In this document: positions 55,316 through 64,000 of the stretch, in pieces
Layout: each line of letters starts with the position of its first letter
Position numbering within the stretch: position 1 is the stretch's first letter
NCBI GenBank assembly: GCA_963920575.1
Contig: OY986974.1
Location: 18,828,795 to 18,892,794, forward strand
Source: Narthecium ossifragum
Lineage: Eukaryota; Streptophyta; Magnoliopsida; Dioscoreales; Nartheciaceae
DNA length: 64,000 nt
Direction of reading: 5' to 3'
Made by a program: the position numbers and the translations under genes
Notes under the pieces: model-generated
Told to the model about the DNA's origin: nothing
The model's database searches: none
What the model saw: only the letters and a program-made list of their open reading frames with translations

Positions 55316-56148
55316 TTTTCCACTACAATTCCTTCTGATTATTGATTCCCTCTATGAGGCTGTTGCTTTCTATGCAATAAGATTATTGTGTGGTCTATTT
55401 ATAGAGTTAGCTTGAGTTAATCTTGTGCAACAAGCAAGAGAGACGTAGATGAATTTTAGCGTCGCATTGGCGTCATGCATGCCGATCACGTAGCCAGTCA
55501 AGACGAGCCTGCCCGGCGGTCTTCCACGGACTTTTTCTGATCATTCGTGTTTGGAACAGTGTAGAACTGTAGATGGATAAGGAGAACTGTGTTGCTGCTT
55601 GGCCAAATTAAGAAGTGCATTATACTAGCTGATATTTCCATGAATAGATGCATTTTAGTATTATATTAGATTCTTAACGAAACCCCAATAGAGGAAGAGA
55701 GAAGTGAAGGGACAAAAGGGAAGATGGAGAGGACTGAGAATTGAGAAACAGGGATCTCATATATTGATATATAATGGTAATTATATTAAAAAAATATTGA
55801 CAACAAATTGTATTCTTGAGATAAATAAGGATCAAAAAATTTAATATGAGAAATATGTCGTTGGTAAAAAGACAAAAATAAAAATGATGAAAACAGTAAA
55901 CTATATATGTAGCCACCGTGAGGAAAACCACAATGATATAAAACTAGTACATGCTAGGGATGGCGATGGGCCGGGTTTGCCCCACAACCAGCTTGACCCG
56001 TCCCACTTGGGGTGGAGAAATGGGGTAATGATCACATTGGCGGGGTGAGCTAGATCGATTAAACGGGGCGAGTTAATTTTGGGGATGGGGCGGGGATGGG
56101 TTTTGGTCAACCCGCCCCACTTTTGACCCGTTCCAAATATAACTCTAA
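55316..56148. other. 5' flank of GST-B
   Basis: Promoter region homologous to 3,170-4,060, ending in the GGGGCGGG-type repeat (55,955-56,140). No gene. Confidence 0.6.
55395..55404 (-). promoter_or_regulatory. TATA box of GST-B
   Basis: ctataaatag on the minus strand, 80 bp before the ATG; the same decamer at the same place serves copy C. Confidence 0.7.
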
Positions 56149-57436
56149 GGCCACGTTTGGTTGCCATGGGAATTGGAATGAGAATGGGAATGGGAACGGT
56201 ATTAGGAATGGGAACGGGAACTGGAAATGAATTGTGGTTGTTTGGTACGTCAAGGAACTGGAATGGGAATGGAACTTAAAGTGTTTGGTATGCATAATAA
56301 ATATGGGAACTGGAATGGGAATATAAATTAAAGACCAAAATACCCTGACTCTAATAGCATAGATTTACGAATATATTTCTGTATGTATATATATTTGCAT
56401 TACCTTGGCCTATTTGGATGAAACACTATTAATAATGAGAGAAAGAAATAAGATTATTATTTGAAATATTATTAATAAATAAGAGAAAGAAATAAGATTA
56501 TTAATATGAGAGTTCCTAATATTATTAATAAATAAGAGAAAGAAATAAGATTATTAATATTATTGAAAATATTATTAAGAAATAAGAGAGAAATAATAAT
56601 AATAATAATATTTGAAATATTATTAATAAATAAGAGAAAGAAATAAGATTATTAATATTATTTGAAATATTATTAATAAATAAGAGAGAAATAATATTAT
56701 TAATAAATAAGAGAAAGAAATAATATTGTTAATATTATTAATATTATTAATAAATAAGAGAAAGAAATAATAATATTAATAAATAAGAGAGAAATAATAT
56801 TATTAATAAATAAGATAAAGAAATAATTTTATTAATATTATTTGAAATATTATTAATAAATAAGAGAGAAATAATATTATGAATAATATTTTTAATATTT
56901 TTAATAAATAATAGAAAGAAATAAGATTATTAATATTATTTGAAACATTATTAATAAATAAGTGAGAAGTAATATTATTAATATTATTTGAAATATTATT
57001 AATAAATAAGATAAAGAAATAATATTATTTGAAAAATTATTAATAAATAAGAGACATAAATAAGATTATTAATAAATAAGGGAAAGAAATAAGATTATTA
57101 ATATTATTTGAAATATTATTAATAAATAAGAGAAAGAAATAAGATTATTAATAAATAAGAGAAAGAAATAGGCTTATTTTTAATATTGATCATAGCCGTT
57201 TGATCAGTTTAATCAAACAAAGATGAAGGGTATTCATGCACATTCCTTGAAATGAGAATTTCTGCGTTTGAGGGAACTCTGGATTCCCATATCAAATTCG
57301 GGAATCCAGAGTTTCCTCAAACATAGGAACTTCAATTCCGGTTCCTGGATCAATAGTGCAACCAACCACTTTGAATTCCTTGTTTTAAGGAATTCCCATT
57401 CCGGTTCCTGGATCAAAAGTGCTACCAAACATGACC
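56149..57436. mobile_element. Tourist-like MITE with expanded AT-rich core
   Basis: Ends ggccacgtttggttgcc and, inverted, gctaccaaacatgacc. Flanks are taa and tta, which fits the TWA target of PIF/Harbinger elements. Copy A has the uninterrupted site (ctctaagtattttt near 4,054), so this is an insertion in the B unit. Its ends also contain inverted ggaattcc-type words (57,290-57,400). Confidence 0.7.
56400..57190. repeat. AT-rich minisatellite in the MITE
   Basis: About twenty irregular repeats of tattaataaataagagaaag and aataagattattaatattat, with variable unit length. Unit types alternate, so the array grew by repeated slippage or unequal exchange. Confidence 0.8.
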
Positions 57437-58376
57437 TTAGTATTTTTATATAATTATTATTTTTAGTATCATATTAAAAATTTTCTTTTTGAAAGTATGT
57501 GACGCTTGAAAGCTGAAATCGACGTGCTTTTGGATAATTAGTTTAGAAATGATCTCATGGTATTTTAATTGAGATAGAAAGTATATGATATCATACATAG
57601 TTTGTGATCGGTTGCATTTTGATAATTTATACCTGTTTAGTTTGTTCATTTTATAATTTTTTTTTTGCACTATTGTATTATTTTTTTATGATATTCGACT
57701 GATTTGTACTTGAAATTGTTGACGTTTTTAATTTTTTTTTTAACGAAAATGAGAAAATCCCAAACGGGGTGGAGTAAAGACGAGGCGGGGTAGGGACAAA
57801 GAAAATATAAATGGGGCGGGGGATGGGACGAACTTCTTGCCCCGCAACGGGGCACGGGGCCGAAATGGAGTAAGATAAATATTTTAGGGATGGGGTTGGG
57901 AATGGGGTGAGGATGGGGCGGGTAAAATCCGCCCCAACCCACCCCATTGTCATTCCTAATGTCGGCAAGCATATGTGGGTGGTCCTTATCATTTCGTCAC
58001 ATGGAAAAGGGATACTTTTCGGAGATATAGAATGGTGTGTATTGCTCGAGAGAATCTAACATCAAGTTGATGAAATGCATATTGGATAATGTATTGGAGT
58101 AGGGGAGGGAAGATATTTGGGGATGAAGCCGATTTTTAAACAGAGGGATTCAATGTCCAAGATTTTAGAAGGTGAGGAAACATATAAAAATTTTAATGAA
58201 ACTGTAGGGTACTAATATAATTTAGTCAAAGGAAAACTATGCAAATATGGCTTAAAAAATCGAAGCATTTGCTTAATTCCATAAGAAGTCTCCGTGAGAC
58301 TCATTTTATTGAAATCAAGGTAGACTTTTACATCATCTTATTATCTCCTATTATACGTAGGTTTTGGGGGTAAACT
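57437..58376. other. Spacer between the MITE and GST-C
   Basis: 57,437-57,530 continues the duplicated unit. 57,755-57,960 is a GGGGCGGG-type repeat inverted relative to 55,955-56,140. From about 58,125 the 3' flank of GST-C begins, nearly identical to that of copy A. No gene. Confidence 0.55.
58305..58310 (-). terminator. Poly(A) signal of GST-C
   Basis: AATAAA on the minus strand, 67 bp past the stop codon. The distance is shorter than in A and B because about 50 bp of the 3' flank is missing (compare 2,241-2,291). Confidence 0.55.
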
Positions 58377-59183
58377 TCAATTGGCAGCAGGAGGAGCATT
58401 CCACACAGCTTGGAGCTTCTTGAAGAGCTCTAGCAGCTCCTCGGTTGTAGGCATAACCTCCTTCACTGCATTTTCAACACAGAAACACTCAGCCCAGCCA
58501 ACCAACAATGGAATCTTGGCCGTGTCGAGGAATTTGACGCCAGTCAAGTGCTCTAAGGCCTTGATCCAACCAAGATAGCTCCCGAAGGCGATGTCCAAAT
58601 AGCCAATTGAATCTCCTCCAAAGAAACCCTTTCCATTACTGCACTTGTCAAAGGCATCCTCGAGCAACTCGAGTGCTGCAAGCAATTGGTCGATACCTTG
58701 CTTCTTGGTCTCCTCGGTCTGTGCTTTGAGAATGCTTAGTAGAGCAGGGAAGACCTGCAAACAAGGAGATGATCACAAAAGGTCAGTCTTTAGGATGCTT
58801 AATTAGTCATTTGATGGACGGCAGCAATAGATATTCTTTGTGAGATGTACCTTATCGTCGACATAGACAGCCCAGAAGCGTGCGATAGCGCGGTCGTAGG
58901 GGTGTGAGGGGAGGATTGAAGGCGCGGCAGAGGAGGTCCAGACATCGTCGATGTACTGCACAATGATCATGGACTCGCAAATGGGCTTGCCATTGTGGAT
59001 GAGCACAGGGATTTTCTTGTAAACAGGGTTGGATTTCAGCAGCAGCTGGCTCTTCTCCCCAAACTTCTCCTGGAGGAACTCGTAGGTCACTCCTTTCAGG
59101 TTCAGCGCGACCCTTGGTCTTATCACAAAGGGGCTCCCCAGCACCCCGATCAACTTCACGGCCACCTCCGCGCCTGCAGCCAT
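58377..59183 (-). CDS. Tau-class glutathione S-transferase, copy C
   Basis: Exon 1 is 59183-58851, intron 58850-58755 (96 bp, apparently identical to copy B), exon 2 58754-58377; 236 aa. The same motifs as copy B are present: GSPF with the tau serine, [34 protein letters not shown]. The protein differs from B at three positions. The N-terminus [11 protein letters not shown] and the C-terminus NAPPAAN agree with copy A instead. The 3' flank is almost identical to copy A, unlike B. TATA decamer 80 bp upstream of the ATG. All features suggest a functional gene. Confidence 0.94.
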
Positions 59184-59262
59184 TTTTCCACTACAATTCC
59201 TTCTGATTATTGATTCCCTCTATGAGGCTGCTGCTTGCTATGCAATAAGATTATTGTGTGAT

Positions 59263-59272
59263 CTATTTATAG
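59263..59272 (-). promoter_or_regulatory. TATA box of GST-C
   Basis: ctataaatag on the minus strand, 80 bp before the ATG. Confidence 0.7.
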
Positions 59273-60187
<915 letters not shown>

Positions 60188-60450
60188 TTCTTCACTCAAC
60201 TTCTTCTAATTCCGATACTTTCAAGGTACCTAGCTATTGCTTGGTATGTGTTGGCATTATTGTGACCGGTGTGCTTATTATATATATAGATAATTGGTGT
60301 TTACATCAAATTTATAGAACTTTTTGACCGGTACACCACTATTATTAGATTTAAGGTGTAAGCACCATTTGACGTCAGTTATGAAAAATGATGCTTGGTT
60401 ATGCATTTCTGATGATATTTTTACCACTATGATGACCCACACTCTGATCT
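60188..60450. other. Upstream of relic D, no gene seen
   Basis: AT-rich; a tatatatata stretch at about 60,279 could be the old promoter of relic D. Confidence 0.35.
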
Positions 60451-60454
60451 CAAC

Positions 60455-60690
60455 TTTAACTCCATCGTCCCTTCCTCTCCCCATCCCTCTCCCCCTTCCC
60501 TCCCCTCCTCCCCCCTCTCCCCCTGCCCCTCCCCCTCCCAGCCCTCTCCCCCTACTCTCCCCATCCTTCTCCCCGACCTTGCCTCTCCTCCTGTCCTCCC
60601 CGTCCCTCTCCCTGTTCCTGCTCTCCCCCTTCCCCTCCCCCTCCCACTCCCAGCCCTCTCCCCCAGCCCTCCCCGTCGCTCTCCACCGTC
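60455..60690. repeat. C-rich low-complexity tract
   Basis: Repeated cccctccccctccc words over about 230 bp. The minus strand therefore has many GGGG runs and could form G-quadruplexes. ORFs here are poly-Pro/Ser. Confidence 0.75.
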
Positions 60691-60755
60691 GACAGCGATA
60701 GGTGGGTCGACATGATGTCGGACCAAATCTAGATGGGCATGGGCGGCGTCACCCT

Positions 60756-61030
60756 TCATCGTGGTACGAGTAGATCAGTCGTGGCTCGCCGGTGTGGCTC
60801 GCCGGTGTCGAAGGTAGCGTTAGGCAGGAAGGATCTATGCCATGTTTCACGGTCGGCATCGCGTAGGAGTACGGTTGTGTTGCCGGGCTGTTGCACGTGG
60901 ATGATGTATGTATGTAGTCTACCCACATTGCCTTCTTGGTCGTCGACGAAGATGGCTGGGATCTCGGCATGACTAGCAGCAAGCAAATAGAATGGGGTCT
61001 TGTGCATTAGATCAAGGTGTTCTTCGGTGA
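60756..61030 (-). other. Coding-like stretch of unknown origin
   Basis: An open frame on the minus strand contains KTPFYLLAASHAEIPAIF and VQQPGNTTVLLRDAD. The pattern is vaguely ankyrin-like, but I do not recognise a family with confidence. No promoter or exon structure could be assigned; it may be a gene fragment. Confidence 0.25.
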
Positions 61031-61034
61031 TATG

Positions 61035-61500
61035 TAGAAAAGAGAAAAGAGAAAAGAGAATACTGGGATACAACCGTGAAAGTAGTGGACTAGATCACCA
61101 AAAAAAGAAAAGAGAAAAAGAGAAAAGAGAATACTGAAATGCAATACATTCACTCATTATTCTCTTTTATGGGTTTTCTCTTTTTTACGGATTGAATACT
61201 GCAATCGATTTGTGAACATCATTGAAAAAGAGAAAAGAGAATACTCATGAATATTAATGAACATTAACGACAAAGTGAAAAGAGAATACTGCAATCGATT
61301 CGTGAACATCATTGAAAAAGAGAAAAGAGAATACTCATGAACATTAATGAACATTAACGTCAAAGTGAAAAGAGAATAATGCAATCCATTCGTGAACATC
61401 AGTGAAAAGGAGAAAAGAGAATACTCATGAACATCAGTGGAATGCAATACATTTCAGTTTTCTTTTTTCTCTTTTCTCTTTTCTCTTTTCTCTCTTCTCT
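61035..61500. repeat. ~90-bp tandem repeat with gagaaaagagaatactc
   Basis: caatcgatt or caatccatt recurs at 61,201, 61,292 and 61,382 (periods 91 and 90). Each unit contains tgaacatca, gaaaagagaatactc and tgaacattaa. Flanking simple aaaagagaaaag / cttttctctttt runs lie on opposite strands at 61,035-61,130 and 61,455-61,510. Confidence 0.8.
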
Positions 61501-61509
61501 TTTCTCCTT

Positions 61510-62035
61510 TCAATGCGGACTCTTGATGAAGTCATCCTCGTGAATGGAGTGATGAGCTGCGATAGGCGGCGATGACGGCGGCTGTCTACATGTCTGTTTC
61601 AGTTTTCTCTTTTCTCTTTTCACTTTTCAATGCGGATTCCAACAGCCGCTTCCTGCAACTCAACTTGGACTCTTGATAAAGTCATCCTCGTGAATGGGGT
61701 GATGAGCGACGATAGGCGGCGACGACGACAGCTGCTTGCAGGTTTGTTTCAGTTTTCTCTTTTCAGTTTTCAGTTTTCTCTTTTCAATGTTCAGTTTTTA
61801 GTTTTCTCTTTTCTCTTTTCAATGTGGATTCCGACAGCCGCTTCCTGCAGCTCCGCTTGGACTCTTGATGAAGTCGTCCTCGTGAATGGGGTGATGAGCG
61901 GCGATAGGCGACGATGATGGCGGCTACTTGTAGGTCTGTTTCAGTTTTCTGTTTTCTGTTTTCTCTTTACTCTTTTATCTTTTATCTTTTCTCTTTTCAA
62001 TGTGGATTCCGACAGCCGCTTCTTGAATCCCATGC
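61510..62035. repeat. Imperfect tandem repeat, 110-190 bp units
   Basis: cttgatgaagtc or cttgataaagtc followed by tcctcgtgaatgg occurs at about 61,522, 61,672 and 61,863. gattccgacagccgcttcctg and variants occur near 61,635, 61,827 and 62,006. cagttttctcttttc spacers separate them. The ORFs translate the same repeated peptide and are not independent genes. Confidence 0.7.
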
Positions 62036-62820
62036 TGTGCACTGGAGGACCACGGTGGCGTGGAGATCTAGCCCTGACAGCGGCAATGGTGATGGGTGGC
62101 CACGACGACGAACTTGTCAGGGGAGAAGGGACCCTCGCGGAACGCCCATGCTGCACGATGGAGGACAACGGTTGCAGCCGTGGTGGCATTGTCGACGAGT
62201 TTTCTTGTTAGCGTTGATTAGATCGTGGATAAGCTTCCATGATCAGAGGATCGAGGGCTGGAGGTCGTGGAAGTAGAAGTCTTCAGGTTGCACGAGGAAC
62301 AACCGCTGCCACCGCGAATGGGCAGCAAGAACAGAGGTGGGGCAACTTCCAAAGCTGTCGTTGTTGATCCGGGCAACGCCGGGGGCGTGGTGGAACTCCT
62401 CGACGATCTCGTCGATGGTGATAGTCGGCGACGGTCACATCTTCTTGACTGCCGTCTCATTCTCCTCACCGCCGCTATCGCAGCCATTCTTCTTGGGGCG
62501 ATGCGTATCCATCGACATGGCCTAGCGTTTGGAGCTTCTAAGGCGCGTTCATGGCGTTTGAAGGAGAGGTTGAGGAGCGAGAGGAGGGCGTTCATGGCGT
62601 TTGAAGGAGACAGGAGGTGGAGGAGCGAGAGGAGGCGGATGGGTGACGGTGAGGAGGCGAGGAGAGAGGAGGAGGAGGAGGAGGAGTGAGAGGAGGGCGT
62701 AGGTTTTTGGAGGCTGTTGTAGGAGGGGGCCATAAGTGTCTTTGGAAGTGGTAGATGGTAATAAGGCCCCAATTCTTATGATAAGTGTTTTTTTAACATG
62801 ATAAAGTCTATTTTATGGTG
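62036..62820. other. GC-rich region, no recognised gene
   Basis: Overlapping open frames on both strands (62,218-62,772 minus; 62,267-62,689 plus) are rich in Arg and Ser and show no domain. A 41-bp unit around ttcatggcgtttgaaggaga is duplicated at about 62,549 and 62,590. Confidence 0.35.
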
Positions 62821-62825
62821 TTGAC

Positions 62826-62862
62826 ACCCCTTCCCCCTTATATATACAGTAAGGGGGAGGAT
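62826..62862. repeat. Short inverted repeat
   Basis: ccttccccctta and taagggggagg flank tatatacag, forming a possible 10-11 bp hairpin stem. Confidence 0.45.
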
Positions 62863-63246
62863 CTGGCCACTTGAAGTCTTGCTCCATTTATTTGCTTTTG
62901 TTACTGTCTTGATGGCAAATATGGCTAAGGCGCCATCGCCTAATCGAAATGTCTGTCAGAGCCCGACCGGCTATCTCCTAACGGACTAATTCATCAGAGG
63001 TGGTTGCCTCGTCATCTCATGGGGTCTATAATTCTTCAAAGGCGGTTGCTAATATTGTGATCAAGTGATGTTACACATATCATGGCAAGTCTAGAAGATA
63101 ATCTGCAGGGCGGGTGGACTGAGTTGCTGGTTTGGTCTCCATGAGATGATGAGGATCTACACAAGGGGGTAGCTGTTGTCATCGGAAAAATGCAACGGAA
63201 AAGTTTTTCTCGAGTTCTTCCCGATGATGGCGTCAAGACCCGTTCA
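62863..63246 (-). other. Start of an LTR element's internal region (minus)
   Basis: tgacgccatcatcgggaa at 63,235-63,218 (minus) looks like a primer binding site. Downstream an ATG at 63,142 opens METKPATQSTRPADYLLDLP before a stop, possibly a gag start. Weak. Confidence 0.35.
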
Positions 63247-64000
63247 TGACAAGCCCTCCTGCGTCTCCTTCAGGCACAAACACACACAAGAGACACTCTA
63301 GTAGCCAAAGGGATGCCGCTCGTTTCCCTTACTCAAGCAATCGTACAAGAGAATAGCAAGCCACTCACAACTCTCTCTCCCAAACCCTCACAATCGCTTG
63401 ATTACAAAGGAAACCCAAACCCTAAGCCACTGTCCATATGCCCCAATATCATGGCCGGTTGCTTCCTTATATAGAGGCCGGCTCCTAGCTCTCCTCTATT
63501 AGAAAGACTTCTTGTTCAACTCCAACTCCGAAGCCTTGATTCACTTCATGTCGATTTGGACTCTGACTCGGCCAATCATGAAGTTGCCCGATTCACTTGG
63601 ACTCCTAGTTGAGCTTCAATTTTCCTCGGATAGCTCCTTGCCAAAACCGCTCGGCTATTTGACCCGAAATAGGACTCCTTCCTATTCTCCCTCGTGAAGT
63701 CTAAAATCTTCTGTGCCAACTTCCTTCTTTACCACATCAAGTCCTCCCAAGAACCTAATCCAAGTGTTAATGGCCTGCTCAGTTTGGCCCCCACGGCCAA
63801 CCGCGTCACGTCTGGCGTGCCAAGTCCTTGTTCGGCTAGGATTCCTTGTGCAACTCGGATTTTACTCGCGCCAAAACTTGCCATCACCCTTGCAATGACG
63901 TGTAGAGTCCTAGTGGAGTTAGGAATTGGAGTCCTAGTAGGACTTGGACTCCTAGTAGCACTCGGACTCTTGTCGCCACCGCGCCGCGCCGCACGCCAAC
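63247..64000 (-). mobile_element. LTR of a retrotransposon, running off the window (minus)
   Basis: Reading the minus strand, an LTR-like region ends gggcttgtca at 63,247, 11 bp before the primer-binding-like site. It has a promoter-like ctatataagg at 63,465-63,474. Repeated gactcctagt words near 63,910-63,975 lie in the presumed U3. The left LTR end lies outside the window, so the family cannot be set. Confidence 0.4.

Noticed and set aside
25048..59272. Shared decamer ctataaatag in GST promoters and LTRs as a sign of LTR-derived GST promoters
   Set aside because: It is simply a strong plant TATA consensus; surrounding sequences are unrelated.
62218..62772. 184-codon minus-strand ORF
   Set aside because: Arg/Ser-rich, overlapped by an equally open frame on the other strand, no motif.

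Overview
This is nuclear DNA of a flowering plant, probably a monocot. The only intact host genes are three tau-class glutathione S-transferases (GSTs) with the usual two-exon structure. The captured coding fragments at 44-45 kb have G or C at almost every third codon position, which is typical of monocot genes. Everything else is plant mobile DNA: L1-type LINEs, Athila-like Ty3/gypsy elements, a CACTA element, a Mutator-like element and MITEs. I cannot name the species.

Layout. 1-1.3 kb: a foldback-type element with long inverted arms around a 90-bp tandem repeat. 2.2-3.2 kb: GST copy A (minus strand). 4.6-6.7 kb: a decayed Ptta/En/Spm-type transposase (minus), split by a chimeric retro-fragment with a 16-bp target site duplication (TSD). 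7.6-13.6 kb: a 5'-truncated LINE (L1A, plus) with a perfect 16-bp TSD and an uninterrupted 1350-aa ORF2. 14.9-24.1 kb: a decayed LINE (L1B, plus), split by a full-length LINE (L1C, minus, 15,691-21,869). 24.4-53.5 kb: a Ty3/gypsy element (G1) broken by two insertions. The first is a second gypsy element (G2, 30,223-40,057, TSD gcagg). The second is a CACTA element (40,838-50,622). The CACTA element carries a solo LTR (S1, 43,489-49,316), and S1 carries a Mutator-like element (43,599-45,632) and another solo LTR of the G1 family (45,955-47,594). 53.5-54.0 kb: a LINE 3' end. 54.4-60.2 kb: GST copies B and C and a one-exon GST relic D, all minus strand, with a Tourist-like MITE between B and C. 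60.3-63.2 kb: low-complexity and tandemly repeated DNA. 63.2-64 kb: the edge of a further LTR retrotransposon (minus).

The host locus is therefore a tandem GST cluster. Copies A and B are now about 51 kb apart, and most of that distance is nested transposons. Copies B and C are almost identical in coding sequence, but C's 3' flank matches A, so the array has exchanged sequence between copies. Copy A has an in-frame 8-residue duplication and has lost the TATA box seen in B and C.

The most unusual object is the 2-kb Mutator-like element. It has 85-bp terminal inverted repeats and an 8/9-matching TSD. It carries pieces of at least two unrelated host genes, a fasciclin-like arabinogalactan protein and a PAQR/HHP seven-helix membrane protein, and probably a third piece from an expansin. 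The three lie in three different reading frames, joined by CTC/TTC-rich filler: a chimeric Pack-MULE. No tRNA, rRNA, CRISPR array or bacterial-type operon was seen. All assignments come from reading the sequence; none was checked against a database.
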